From Ectopseudomonas oleovorans (GTDB lineage: Bacteria; Pseudomonadota; Gammaproteobacteria; Pseudomonadales; Pseudomonadaceae), in NCBI RefSeq assembly GCF_003052605.1, contig NZ_QASO01000142.1, positions 1 through 64,000 of the forward strand: a stretch of 64,000 nt of DNA, read 5' to 3'. The notes below the pieces were generated by a model, which saw only the letters and a list, made by a program, of their open reading frames with translations, did not search any database and was not told where the DNA came from. Shown piece by piece: positions 1-8,627 of this stretch (positions are counted from its first letter, which is position 1; each line of letters begins with the position of its first letter). The translations under genes were made by a program, and so were the position numbers.

Positions 1-26
1 TCCACGCCTATGCGTTTAAGTTTCAT
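1..26 (-). CDS. start of an unidentified gene (5' end only)
   Basis: A minus-strand ATG lies at 24-26, reading MKLKRIGV before the window edge. A strong purine-rich ribosome binding site (GGAGGGGGAG) sits 5 bases upstream. It is about 95 bp downstream of olsA on the same strand, so it could be cotranscribed. Only eight codons are visible, so no function can be given. Confidence 0.5.
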
Positions 27-121
27 GCGGGCTCCCCCTCCGGGATTGTTTGTTTCGTAACCTACAGTCTGGCGCAATGACGCCGTAGGAGGGAGGAGTC
101 CATCTCATTGTACGCGGTGGA

Positions 122-910
122 TCAGGCGGCTTCGGCTTCGGCTTCGGTCGGCAGCGTGACCGGCGTTTCCAGTTGCAGGGCGCTGGCGATCATGGCCTGG
201 CTGTGCCGGGCCAGTTCGTTACGGCTGCGTGAGGCGCTGGGAATCGGCGCGAGCAGGTGTATCTCCACCTCGCAGGCCGGCTGCGAGAGCAGGCGCAGCA
301 GGTGCGAGAGCATGTCGTCATCGCCGACGAAGGGCGCTACCGGACACGGTTGGCCATCGCGCAAATAACGGATGGCCACAGGTTGCAGCGCCACGCCGCT
401 GTCGATGGCGCTGCTCAGCAGACGGCCATGGAAGGTACGCAGGGCCAGGCCGTCGGTGGTGGTGCCTTCGGGAAATATCAGCAGGTGATGACCCTGCTGC
501 AGATGGCGAGTGAGCTGCTGGCCGACCTGGCTGCTGTCGCCCGCACCGCGGCGGATGAACTGCGTACCACCCTTGTGTGCCAGCCAGCCGGCGACCGGCC
601 AGTCGCGCACCTCCGCCTTGGACAGGAAGGACAGCGGCTGCAGAGCGCCCAACAGCGGAATGTCGGTCCATGACACATGGTTGCTGACCCACAGCATCGG
701 TTGCGTCGGCAGCTCGCCCTCGACCCGCACGCGAAACGGCAGGGCGCCACCCAGGCGTGCCAGGAACCCGCGGGTCAGACGTTGGCGCAGCGGCATCAGG
801 TCATGCCGAACCACCCGCTCGAACAGGCTGACGATGCCGGCCAGCAGGGCGCCAAAGGCGATTACCAGGGCCAGATGAAAGAGGCGCAGGGACAGACGCA
901 GTTTGGCCAT
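122..910 (-). CDS. olsA: lysophospholipid acyltransferase OlsA (PlsC family)
   Basis: Likely O-acyltransferase that turns lyso-ornithine lipid into ornithine lipid, and possibly a general 1-acylglycerol-3-phosphate acyltransferase, at the inner membrane. The 262-residue protein has a hydrophobic N-terminus (about residues 10-30), the NHVSWTD block (catalytic H78 and D83), FIRR near 118 and FPEGTT at 146-151, the standard PlsC acceptor and acyl-binding motifs. The ATG at 910 is chosen because GGAGG precedes it by 5 bases; an ATG 13 codons upstream has no such site. It lies downstream of olsB on the same strand, the usual ols pairing in Pseudomonas. A REP pair separates the two genes. Confidence 0.85.
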   Translation of the reverse strand: MAKLRLSLRLFHLALVIAFGALLAGIVSLFERVVRHDLMPLRQRLTRGFLARLGGALPFRVRVEGELPTQPMLWVSNHVSWTDIPLLGALQPLSFLSKAEVRDWPVAGWLAHKGGTQFIRRGAGDSSQVGQQLTRHLQQGHHLLIFPEGTTTDGLALRTFHGRLLSSAIDSGVALQPVAIRYLRDGQPCPVAPFVGDDDMLSHLLRLLSQPACEVEIHLLAPIPSASRSRNELARHSQAMIASALQLETPVTLPTEAEAEAA

Positions 911-988
911 TGAGGCCTCCGCTTGAGGACGAGTGGCGGCATTATCCATTGATAGAGTCGTTTGGCGATGCTTGGGGGCATGCTGATG

Positions 989-1053
989 TGTAGGAGCGAG
1001 CTCTGCTCATGAATGCTGGACACTCTCGTTCGCGAGCAGAGCTCGCTCCTACA
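989..1053. repeat. REP pair (GTAGGAGCGAGCTCTGCTC type)
   Basis: Inverted pair: GTAGGAGCGAGCTCTGCTC, a short spacer, then GAGCAGAGCTCGCTCCTAC. The same unit recurs at 39352-39419. It lies between olsB and olsA and could form a strong hairpin in their transcript, which may lower olsA expression (inference). Confidence 0.85.
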
Positions 1054-1061
1054 GCCGGGTG

Positions 1062-1793
1062 TCAGACTGCCGCCTTGAAGTGCCGGGCATAGCGCGGGCA
1101 CAGCTCGTCGCGCTTGAGCAGGATGAACACGTCGGCCACCTGGAAGTCGCGATCCCAGCAGGGCTCGCCGCAGATCTTCGCGCCCAGGCGCATGTAGGCC
1201 TTGAGCAGTGGTGGCATCTCGGCGATGACGTTGCCCGGCAGATCCAGCTGTGGCAGCGGGTGCTTCGGCTCGGCGCGCAGGTGCTCGGTGCACAGGTAGC
1301 GTTCGCGCAGGCGCTGCATGATGGCCTGGGCCTGGATGCCGCCGTCCTGCATGGAGATGCTGGCGCAGCCCATCAGGTAGCGGTAGCCGCCTTCGTTGAG
1401 CACCTCGGCCAGTTCGCCCCAGAGCACGGCGATGGTGGCGCCGTTGCGGTAGGTGACATCGACGCAGGTGCGGCCGATTTCCAGTACCGGGCCTTCCAGT
1501 CTGGCCAGGCCGTGCAAGGCGAATTCCTCTTCGCTGTAGTAGCGGCCGAGACCGGCGGCGGCCTGGTGATCGAGCAGGCGAGTGGTGGCGACCAGTTCAC
1601 CGCTGTTGAGATCACGCACGCCGATATGGCTGCAGTGGATGTCGTAGTCGTCCATGTCCAGACCCAGTTCGGCGCCGTTGAGCTTGGCATCGAATTCCGC
1701 GCTGAACACGCGGTAGCGCAAGGCCTGGGCTTCACGCAGGGCGGCGGGGCCTTGCAGGCGTTCGGCCTGCAGACGGCGAGCGGTTTGAGTCAT
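1062..1793 (-). CDS. olsB: L-ornithine N-alpha-acyltransferase OlsB
   Basis: First step of ornithine-lipid synthesis: transfer of a 3-hydroxyacyl group from ACP to the alpha-amino group of ornithine. The 243-residue protein has the GNAT-type, hemolysin-like fold pattern of OlsB: an N-terminal EAQALRYRVF segment, a central acceptor region (VLEIGRTCVDVTYRNGATIAVLW spread over residues 97-120) and a C-terminal PPLLKAYMRLGA block. Length matches the family. It is upstream of olsA on the same strand; ornithine lipids commonly replace phospholipids under phosphate limitation, but no Pho box was identified. Confidence 0.85.
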   Translation of the reverse strand: MTQTARRLQAERLQGPAALREAQALRYRVFSAEFDAKLNGAELGLDMDDYDIHCSHIGVRDLNSGELVATTRLLDHQAAAGLGRYYSEEEFALHGLARLEGPVLEIGRTCVDVTYRNGATIAVLWGELAEVLNEGGYRYLMGCASISMQDGGIQAQAIMQRLRERYLCTEHLRAEPKHPLPQLDLPGNVIAEMPPLLKAYMRLGAKICGEPCWDRDFQVADVFILLKRDELCPRYARHFKAAV

Positions 1794-1940
1794 GCCAGAT
1801 CCTCCGTGTGCCGGCTGAATGCTTGCAGCCGGTCGATCTTGTTGGGCAAGCTCAGGCTAGGTAGCTGTGGTGTCACCACCGTGACGCTTTTTTGATGCTT
1901 ATATGACGGCGCTCGAAGCGCTGCTGCGAGGAGGCCCGTG

Positions 1941-2831
1941 ATGCCCTGGTCGAGTCTGTTTCAGCCTGTCGAGCGCCTGTCTGCCGAGCAGGGCCTGGAG
2001 GACTGGTACGCCCGTCTGCTGACCCGCCTGGGGGATACGCCGCAACCCTTCGAGCTGGCACTGGTGGGCGGCCTGCTGGCGGCCACGCCGTGGTTGGCGT
2101 TTCTCGCCGGCTATCAGGCGGCGTTGCGCATGCTGTGGCCGGCGGCGCCCTGGACGGCAGGCGCGCTGTGCGTGACGGAGAACCGCAGCACCCGCCCGGC
2201 GGACATGAACACACGTATCGACGGCCTGCAGATCACGGGGCGCAAGGATTTCGTCACCGCTGCCGAATGTGCCGACTGGCTGCTGGTGGCGGCGCGCGAG
2301 GAGGACGAGGGGCAGGCGCCGCGTCTGGCTCTGGGCGTGGTACGCCAGGGCGCGCCAGGTGTGCGTATCGAGCCGCTGCCGGCCCTGCCGTTGATGCCGG
2401 ATATCGGCCATGCGCGACTGCACCTGGAACAGGCCCACGGCGAGCGCCTGGCCGGCGACGGCTGGGGCGACTACGTTAAACCCTTCCGCACCCTGGAAGA
2501 CGTGCATGTACTTACCGCTGTTGTCGCCTGGCAGTTTGGCGTGGGGCGCGATTGTGCCTGGCCTGAAACGCTGCTATTGCGCCTGCAAGCGCTGCTGGCC
2601 GGTTGTGCCGAGGTCGCGCGGCAGGCGCCCGATGCGCCCACCACCCATCTGCTGCTGGCCGGGTTGTTCGCCGAGCAGCAGGCGTTGGCCGTTGAACTGA
2701 AGGTGGCCTTTGCCGGCGGGCCTGTGCACTGGGCCGAGCTGTGGCAGCGCGACAAGGGCTTGCTGCGCATCGCCGAGGCGGCACGCAGCAAGCGCCTGGA
2801 GAAAGCGCGGCGGATTGTCGCCGGCCGTTGA
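1941..2831 (+). CDS. acyl-CoA dehydrogenase-like protein
   Basis: The 296-residue product resembles a short acyl-CoA dehydrogenase. The middle part carries the beta-domain style CVTENRSTRPADMNTRIDG and GLQITGRKDFVTAAECADWLLV, corresponding to the substrate/FAD-binding sheet; the C-terminal half is helical. It is shorter than true acyl-CoA dehydrogenases (about 380) and lacks an obvious catalytic glutamate segment, so it may be non-catalytic. GAGGAGG precedes the ATG at 1941 by 6 bases; a GTG one codon earlier is also possible. It stands alone, divergent from olsB. Confidence 0.7.
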   Translation: MPWSSLFQPVERLSAEQGLEDWYARLLTRLGDTPQPFELALVGGLLAATPWLAFLAGYQAALRMLWPAAPWTAGALCVTENRSTRPADMNTRIDGLQITGRKDFVTAAECADWLLVAAREEDEGQAPRLALGVVRQGAPGVRIEPLPALPLMPDIGHARLHLEQAHGERLAGDGWGDYVKPFRTLEDVHVLTAVVAWQFGVGRDCAWPETLLLRLQALLAGCAEVARQAPDAPTTHLLLAGLFAEQQALAVELKVAFAGGPVHWAELWQRDKGLLRIAEAARSKRLEKARRIVAGR

Positions 2832-2897
2832 CCCATATCAGTACCCATTGTTGCTTGCGCGCCTAAGCTTGCCTCGCGTTTCTTCTACGAGGTTTCC

Positions 2898-3683
2898 ATG
2901 CGCCGCGAGCCCATCGTGCTGTTCGATAACGGCAGCCACCAATGCCTGATGTTCGATGACCTGGTCAGCGGCGAGGGCGTGCAATCCAACCAGTTCCTGA
3001 TCACCGACAACGAACAGTATCTGCTGCTCGACCCGGGCGGTGACCTGACCTATACGCCGCTGTCGCTGGAACTGTCCAAGCATATTCCGGTGCAGGATCT
3101 GACCTACATCTTCGCCTCGCACCAGGACCCGGACATCATCGCCTCGCTGGACAAGTGGCTGCTGCACACCCGCGCGCGGGTAATCTGCTCCAAGCTTTGG
3201 GCGCGTTTTTTGCCGCACCTGACGGCCAATTACCTGGCGTTGAGCCGTGGCATCAATACCTATGACCGCATCATCGCGCTGCCCGATCGTGGCCAGAGCA
3301 TCCCGTTGGGCAAATGCACGCTCAAGGCCGTGCCGGCGCACTTTCTTCACTCGGTGGGCAACTTCCAGGTCTATGATCCGGTGAGCAAGATTCTGTTCTC
3401 CGGTGACATGGGCGCCTCGCTGGTCGATGATGCCTCGCCGGTGCGTGACTTCGTCAATCACGTGCCCAACATGGAAGGTTTCCATCGTCGCTACATGGCC
3501 GGCAACAAGGCCTGTCGCCTGTGGGCGGCGATGGTGCGGCAGATGGATGTGGAAATGATTGTGCCGCAGCACGGCCGGCCCTTCGTCGGCCCGGAAATGA
3601 TCAGCGCCTTCCTCTACTGGATCGAGAACCTGGAATGCGGTCTCGACCTGATGGGGCCGGAGGATTACCAACTGCCCAAATGA
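2898..3683 (+). CDS. MBL-fold diiron oxygen-binding (ODP/flavodiiron-like) protein
   Basis: A 261-residue metallo-beta-lactamase-fold protein of the oxygen-binding diiron type related to the N-terminal domain of flavodiiron proteins. Visible metal ligands: H75-x-D77-x-D79 in SHQDPD, a histidine in AHFLHS (148 or 151), D170 in FSGDMGAS and H225 in PQHGRP. The first motif is HxDxD rather than the hydrolytic HxHxDH, and no flavodoxin domain follows. That argues for an oxygen- or redox-sensing role rather than hydrolysis, but the exact job is unknown. It is monocistronic or the first gene of a short same-strand group. Confidence 0.75.
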   Translation: MRREPIVLFDNGSHQCLMFDDLVSGEGVQSNQFLITDNEQYLLLDPGGDLTYTPLSLELSKHIPVQDLTYIFASHQDPDIIASLDKWLLHTRARVICSKLWARFLPHLTANYLALSRGINTYDRIIALPDRGQSIPLGKCTLKAVPAHFLHSVGNFQVYDPVSKILFSGDMGASLVDDASPVRDFVNHVPNMEGFHRRYMAGNKACRLWAAMVRQMDVEMIVPQHGRPFVGPEMISAFLYWIENLECGLDLMGPEDYQLPK

Positions 3684-3766
3684 AGGTGAGAGATGGCGTT
3701 TTCGTCGCTTCAAGCCGTCATCATGGCCATGCTAGGGTGCGCCACGATTTCTGATCGAGGCCGTCC

Positions 3767-4885
3767 ATGTCCATCTCCTTGCTTCGTCGACTGAGCCTGG
3801 CGCTCGGTTTCAGCCTGGCTGCCAGCAATGCCTTGGCGGAAAACTGGCCGCAACCCGACTGGCAGAGCCAACCCCGTATCGAGAGCCCCGCGCTGGCCGA
3901 GCTCGAACAGTACGCCTTCCCGAAGCGCGATGACGTCGAGCGTACGGGCGTGCGCACCGATGCGCTGCTGGTGATCCGCGACGGGCAGATCGTTTACGAG
4001 CGCTACGCCGAACCGACCACGGCGCGGACCGCGCACCTGACCTGGTCGATGGCCAAGAGCCTGCTCGCCACCACCCTCGGCGTCGCTTACGCCGAGGGGC
4101 GCTTCAAGCTCGATGCACCGGCCGCGCAGTACTACCCGGCGATGGCCGAGCACCCGCAGATCAAGATCGGTCACTTGCTCAACTGGGCCTCGGGCCTGGC
4201 CTGGGAAGAGGACTACGAGTACGCGCCGCTGAAATCCTCGGTAGTGGCCATGCTCTACACCCGCGGCCGCGCCGACATGGCGGCCTTCACCGCTGCGCAT
4301 GCGGCGGACGCTGCGCCGGGCACGCGCTTTCGTTATTCCAGTGGCGACAGCAACGTGCTGGCTGCCGCGTTGCGCGGCATGGTCGGCGAGCAGGTTTACG
4401 CCGACTATCCCTGGACAGCGCTGTTCGAGCCGCTGGGCATTACCAGCGCGACCTGGGAGCGCGACGCCAGCGGCACCTTCGTTGCGTCGTCCTATGCCTA
4501 CCTGAGCGCGCGCGACCTGGCCCGTGTCGGCCTGCTGATGCAGCGCGGCGGTCGCTGGGGCGAGCGCCAGTTGCTGCCGGCTGCCTGGGTCGATTTCGTC
4601 TCCACGCCTTTCGCTGGCTACCAGCCGCAGTTGGCCAAGTCGGGGGATGCCGTGCCAGGCGGGCATTGGTGGCTCAACGCCGAACTGCCAGGCAGCACGC
4701 GGCCCTGGCCGGATGCACCGGCCGATACCATCGCCGCGCTCGGGCATTGGGGGCAGGGGCTGTACGTGATGCCACAAGAAAACCTGCTGGTGGTGCGTTA
4801 CGCCGATGACCGTGACGGCAGCTTCCAGCACAACGACCTGCTCAAACGCGTGCGTGCGGCCTTCGCCGCGGAGGTGCAGCCATGA
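3767..4885 (+). CDS. class C beta-lactamase-family serine hydrolase (exported)
   Basis: A 372-residue protein with a clear Sec signal peptide (cleavage likely after SNALA, residue 24), so periplasmic. The nucleophile motif SMAK is at residues 94-97 and the second-motif tyrosine is in YSSGDSN (Y190). HWGQG near the C-terminus takes the place of the KTG box. The family includes esterases and D-aminopeptidases as well as AmpC. The YSS in place of YxN and the lack of KTG argue for an esterase/peptidase-like enzyme rather than a beta-lactamase. Its stop overlaps the next gene by 4 bases (ATGA), so the two are translationally coupled. Confidence 0.8.
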   Translation: MSISLLRRLSLALGFSLAASNALAENWPQPDWQSQPRIESPALAELEQYAFPKRDDVERTGVRTDALLVIRDGQIVYERYAEPTTARTAHLTWSMAKSLLATTLGVAYAEGRFKLDAPAAQYYPAMAEHPQIKIGHLLNWASGLAWEEDYEYAPLKSSVVAMLYTRGRADMAAFTAAHAADAAPGTRFRYSSGDSNVLAAALRGMVGEQVYADYPWTALFEPLGITSATWERDASGTFVASSYAYLSARDLARVGLLMQRGGRWGERQLLPAAWVDFVSTPFAGYQPQLAKSGDAVPGGHWWLNAELPGSTRPWPDAPADTIAALGHWGQGLYVMPQENLLVVRYADDRDGSFQHNDLLKRVRAAFAAEVQP

Positions 4886-5202
4886 TCCGTCGCCATCCGA
4901 TCCGCAGCGCGCTGGTGCTGCTGTTGGTTCTGCTGCTGGCCTGGGCCTGGCCTAATCGCGCCCATCTGGCCGCCTTCCCCGACATCATCGGCGCCTACAC
5001 GGCCAAGGAGTACTGCTCCTGCCGCTACGTCAGCGGCAACCCGGCGGCCTACTGTGAAGGCTATGTGAAGCAGTACGTGCCGATCAGCAGCCTGCTGGAT
5101 GACGAAAGCGCCAAGCGTGTGACCGCCAGCGGCCTTGGCCGCAACCACAGCGCTGTCTGGCTGGGTGAGCGGCAGGGCTGCCAGTTGCTGCCGAGCAAGT
5201 AG
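4882..5202 (+). CDS. conserved hypothetical membrane-anchored cysteine protein
   Basis: A 106-residue protein with one N-terminal hydrophobic helix (residues 9-24, leucine rich) and a short periplasmic domain with four cysteines (CSC near 41-43, C55 and C96 approximately). The spacing suggests disulfides or a small fold. It overlaps the upstream serine hydrolase by 4 bases and probably acts with it in the envelope. Function is not known. Its TAG stop lies inside the following REP element. Confidence 0.65.
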   Translation: MIRRHPIRSALVLLLVLLLAWAWPNRAHLAAFPDIIGAYTAKEYCSCRYVSGNPAAYCEGYVKQYVPISSLLDDESAKRVTASGLGRNHSAVWLGERQGCQLLPSK

Positions 5203-5252
5203 GGCGGGTGAAACCCGCCACCTCGGCAGCGGCGGGTTGCACCCGCCCTACG
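5199..5252. repeat. REP pair (GTAGGGCGGGT type)
   Basis: GTAGGGCGGGTGAAACCCGCC faces GGCGGGTTGCACCCGCCCTAC across about ten bases. The first TAG of the repeat is the stop codon of the preceding gene. The same unit occurs at 8563 and 12327. Confidence 0.85.
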
Positions 5253-5331
5253 GTTCTGTGCGCGCCGGGCTTTGCAAGGCTCGCGCAGGCGACTATCGTT
5301 GCCGCTTGGTCATGCCGTTTTTCGAGTTCTC

Positions 5332-5904
5332 ATGCGCCGTTCGCTTCTCGCCCTGTTGCTTGCCGCTGCCTTGCCCGTCCACGCCGACTGGTACCTGGAC
5401 AACGAGTCTTCGCGGCTGTCGTTCATCTCCACCCATTCCGGCAGTCAGTCGGAGGTGCATCGCTTTCTCACCCTGCACGGGCAGATCGCCGCCGACGGTC
5501 GCGCGCGCCTGCGCGTGGATCTTGACTCGCTGAGCACCGGTGTCCCTCTGCGTGACGAGCGCCTGCGCACCATGTTGTTCGACACTTCACGTCTGCCCGA
5601 GGCGCGCATCAGCGCCCAGGTCAACCTGCCGCAACTCACCGACCTGGCACCCGGGGCACAGCTGGAACTGCGACTACCGCTGCAACTGACCCTCAACGAG
5701 CACAGCCGCGAGTTGGACAGCGAGCTACTGGTGACTCGCCTGGATGATCGACGCTTTCAGGTGGTGACCCTGGCTCCGCTGGTGTTGCATGCCGAAGACT
5801 TCGCCCTGGCCAGTGGCGTCGAGGCGCTGCGCAAGGTCGCTGACCTGCCTGCCATCAGCCTGTCGGTGCCGGTGGGCGCCGTGCTGATCTTCACGGCGCG
5901 GTGA
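5332..5904 (+). CDS. YceI-family periplasmic lipid-binding protein
   Basis: A 190-residue exported protein whose signal peptide MRRSLLALLLAAALPVHA is directly visible and sets the ATG at 5332. The mature part is a YceI lipocalin-like domain: DWYLDNESSRLSFISTHSG at the start, a middle GVPLRDERLRTMLFDTSRLP segment, and a C-terminal LSVPVGAVLIF strand. The family binds isoprenoid or other amphipathic lipids. Its stop overlaps the GTG of the phospholipase D-like gene by 4 bases, so the two are coupled. No cytochrome b561 partner is present here. Confidence 0.8.
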   Translation: MRRSLLALLLAAALPVHADWYLDNESSRLSFISTHSGSQSEVHRFLTLHGQIAADGRARLRVDLDSLSTGVPLRDERLRTMLFDTSRLPEARISAQVNLPQLTDLAPGAQLELRLPLQLTLNEHSRELDSELLVTRLDDRRFQVVTLAPLVLHAEDFALASGVEALRKVADLPAISLSVPVGAVLIFTAR

Positions 5905-7061
5905 GCGTGCACAAGCGCGGCCGCATCTTTCCCTGGCGGGGTGGCAATCGCTTCGAATTGCTGCTGGACGGGCCGGTGTTTTTCCCACGCATGCTGGCGG
6001 CCATCGAGGGCGCGCTGCAGCAGGTGGAAATCGAGCTTTACCTGATCGAGGACGGCCGCTGCAGTGAGCGCCTGGTCGATACCCTGTGCCGGGCGGCCGA
6101 GCGCGGCGTGGCGGTGCGCGGCCTGTTCGATGCCTATGGCGCGGCGGGGCTGGGAGTCGCGCTGCGTGAACGCATGCAGGCCGCGGGCGTGCAACTGCGC
6201 TGGTACAACCCGGTGCGTTGGCGGCGTGGCATCCGCAACTTTCACCGCGACCACCGCAAGCTGCTGCTGGTGGATCAGCGCCTTGCTTACGTCGGCGGCA
6301 CTGGTTCTACCGACGAGTTCTGGCTGCCAGACGAGCCCCGCAGCCCCTGGCACGAAGTCATGGTGGAAATGGAAGGGCCGCTGGTGGGCGACTGGCAGCA
6401 GTTGTTCGAGCAACTCTGGCTGGCGCGCTTTTCCTGGCGCCCGAGCCATCAGCCGGCCGCGCTGAGCCTGCCCGAATGCCCGCCAGCAGGGATTGGCCTG
6501 GGGCGTGTGGCCTATGCTGACGCGGCGCAGCACCGCGACATCCTGCTGTCGCTGCTACGTGCCTTGCGCGGGGCCAAGCAGCGGGTCTGGCTGGCCACAC
6601 CGTACTTCCTGCCTACCTGGAAAATACGCCGTGCCCTGCGCCGCGCAGCGGCCCGTGGCGTCGAAGTACGCCTGTTGCTGGCCGGGCGCCACACTGACCA
6701 TCCTCCAGTACGTTTTGCTGGCCAGCGCTACTACCCCAAGTTGCTCAGGGCTGGAGTGCGGATCTTCGAATACCAGCCGCGTTTTCTGCACCTGAAGATG
6801 GTGCTGGTGGACGACTGGGTCAGCGTCGGCTCGTGCAACTTCGACCACTGGAACCTGCGCTTCAACCTCGACGCCAACGTCGAGGCGCTGGATCCGGATT
6901 TCACCCGGGCAGTGACGGCCAGCTTCATCGAGGACTTCGGCGTCAGCCGCGAGATCACCCTCGATGATTGGCACCAGCGCCCCTGGTGGCGCCGTGCGCA
7001 ACAGCGCCTGTGGGGTTGGCTGGATCGGCTGGCGGTGAATCTGCTCGATCGCTGGCGTTGA
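5901..7061 (+). CDS. phospholipase D-family cardiolipin synthase (ClsB-like)
   Basis: A 386-residue soluble or peripheral protein with two HKD motifs: H118, K120, D125 in HRDHRKLLLVD and H297, K299, D304 in HLKMVLVDD, each followed by the usual GS/GG(T/S) region. This is the two-domain layout of ClsB/YbhO-type synthases, which join phosphatidylglycerol with another phospholipid. There are no N-terminal transmembrane helices, unlike ClsA. It starts at GTG 5901, overlapping the YceI stop. The pairing with a lipid-binding YceI protein suggests envelope phospholipid metabolism (inference). Confidence 0.8.
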   Translation: MSVHKRGRIFPWRGGNRFELLLDGPVFFPRMLAAIEGALQQVEIELYLIEDGRCSERLVDTLCRAAERGVAVRGLFDAYGAAGLGVALRERMQAAGVQLRWYNPVRWRRGIRNFHRDHRKLLLVDQRLAYVGGTGSTDEFWLPDEPRSPWHEVMVEMEGPLVGDWQQLFEQLWLARFSWRPSHQPAALSLPECPPAGIGLGRVAYADAAQHRDILLSLLRALRGAKQRVWLATPYFLPTWKIRRALRRAAARGVEVRLLLAGRHTDHPPVRFAGQRYYPKLLRAGVRIFEYQPRFLHLKMVLVDDWVSVGSCNFDHWNLRFNLDANVEALDPDFTRAVTASFIEDFGVSREITLDDWHQRPWWRRAQQRLWGWLDRLAVNLLDRWR

Positions 7062-7100
7062 GACAGGCTCGCTCGGAACGCTGAGCGGGCCTGATGGCTT

Positions 7101-8444
7101 TTAGCCGAGGAAGTAGAACGCGCCGCTGATGACGATGCCCGAGTACAGCAGCATGATCAGGCAGTAGCCCATGATGTCGCGCGCGCCGAGGCCGACGATA
7201 CCCAGCAGCGGCAGTGCCCAGAACGGCTGGATCATGTTGGTCCAGGCGTCGCCCCAGGCAATCGCCATGGCGGTAACGGTGGTCGACACACCCAGCGCCT
7301 CGGCAGCCGGCAGCATGATCGGCCCTTGCACGGCCCACTGGCCACCACCGGACGGCACGAACACGTTGACCACGCCAGCGCTGAGGAAGGCCAGCAGCGG
7401 GAAGGTGTCGGCCGAGGACCAGGAGATGAACGCTTCGGTGATCTGCCGGCCGAGGGAAATACCGTCGGCGTTGGCGCCCATCATCATGCCCATGATCCCG
7501 GCGTAGAAGGGGAACAGCAGGACGATGCCGCCGATGCCGCGCACGCTCTCGTCCACCGCGCGCATGTAGCGCTCCGGGGTGCCGTGCATCAGCAGGCCGC
7601 TGAACAGGAAGATGGCGATGACCACATCCAGGCCAAGCACGAAGCCCTTGGTGGCGAAGTGGTTGAACAGGTAGATACCGGCCATGGCCACCAGTGCCAG
7701 ACCGAGGATGCGGCTGTCGTCCAGGCGCTGCGCCGGGGTTTCACGAGCCGGCAGTTCCGCGCGCGCTTCCACCAGTTTGGCCGGGTCGGCCACCTTGGCG
7801 CCCTGGCGCGGATGCATGGCGCGGTTGAGCAGCGGCAGGCCGATGAACAGCAGCGCCACGATGGTCAGGTTCAACGGGCTGAACAGGGTTTCGGTGATGC
7901 TCACCGGGTCGGTCAGCACGCCTGCGGTGATGCGCGCCAGATCCGGGCCGCCGGTGGCCATGGACAGCGGAATCGAGCCGGCCAGGCCGCCGTGCCAGAC
8001 CAGGAAGCCCGAGTAGGCCGAGGCCACCAGCAGCGGGTAATCGACGCCATCGACCTTGCGTGCCAGGGCGCGGGCGAACACCGCGCCGATTACCAGGCCG
8101 AAGCCCCAGTTGACCCAGCAACCGACCAGCGCCACCAGGGTGACCATGATAATCGCCTGGCCCGGCGTACGCGCCATGCCGGCCAGACGGTCGAGTTGAC
8201 GGTTGATGATCGGTGCGCTGGCCAGGGCGTGTCCGGTGACGAAGATCAGCGCCATCTGCATGGCGAAGCCGAGTAACGTCCAGAAGCCGCCGCTCCAGTG
8301 CTGCACCATGGCCGGCAACGATTGGTTGGTGGAGAGGATGCCGGCGAGTAGTACGCCCAGCGTGAGCAAGGCGGAGAACACGAAGGGCGAGGGCAGGTAC
8401 TTCTGTACCAGGCTCACGCTCATGCGGGTGAGGGTATTGAACAT
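7101..8444 (-). CDS. atoE: short-chain fatty acid transporter AtoE
   Basis: A 447-residue inner-membrane permease with about ten hydrophobic segments and the AtoE family blocks: YLPSPFVFSALLTLGVLLAG near the start, GLVIGAVFARALARKV in the middle, and VFVPSGGGQWAVQGPI near residue 350. It imports acetoacetate, butyrate or related short acids. The ATG at 8444 is chosen because AAGAGG lies upstream and MFNTLTRMS is the usual N-terminus. It is the last gene of the CoA-transferase/thiolase cluster, the order known from P. aeruginosa PA1999-PA2002. Confidence 0.85.
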   Translation of the reverse strand: MFNTLTRMSVSLVQKYLPSPFVFSALLTLGVLLAGILSTNQSLPAMVQHWSGGFWTLLGFAMQMALIFVTGHALASAPIINRQLDRLAGMARTPGQAIIMVTLVALVGCWVNWGFGLVIGAVFARALARKVDGVDYPLLVASAYSGFLVWHGGLAGSIPLSMATGGPDLARITAGVLTDPVSITETLFSPLNLTIVALLFIGLPLLNRAMHPRQGAKVADPAKLVEARAELPARETPAQRLDDSRILGLALVAMAGIYLFNHFATKGFVLGLDVVIAIFLFSGLLMHGTPERYMRAVDESVRGIGGIVLLFPFYAGIMGMMMGANADGISLGRQITEAFISWSSADTFPLLAFLSAGVVNVFVPSGGGQWAVQGPIMLPAAEALGVSTTVTAMAIAWGDAWTNMIQPFWALPLLGIVGLGARDIMGYCLIMLLYSGIVISGAFYFLG

Positions 8445-8562
8445 CGATGACGCCTCTTTCTTATGGTTGTGTAAGGGCTGTTCCAGGCATTCAGGTCGGT
8501 TGTGCCTGGCGGGTGGAAATGACAACGCCCGGCCGGAGCCGAGCGGATGGTTGTGTTGCTCC

Positions 8563-8616
8563 GTAGGGCGGGTGAAACCCGCCGGTTCCGATAGTGGCGG
8601 GTTGCACCCGCCCTAC
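8563..8616. repeat. REP pair (GTAGGGCGGGT type)
   Basis: Same inverted unit as at 5199 and 12327, located between atoB and atoE on their common transcript. Confidence 0.85.
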
Positions 8617-8627
8617 GGTTTCGCGCT

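Noticed and set aside
3767..4885. AmpC beta-lactamase resistance gene
   Set aside because: The SMAK motif is present, but YxN is YSS and no KTG box is found, so a penicillin-binding-protein/esterase-type hydrolase is the safer call.
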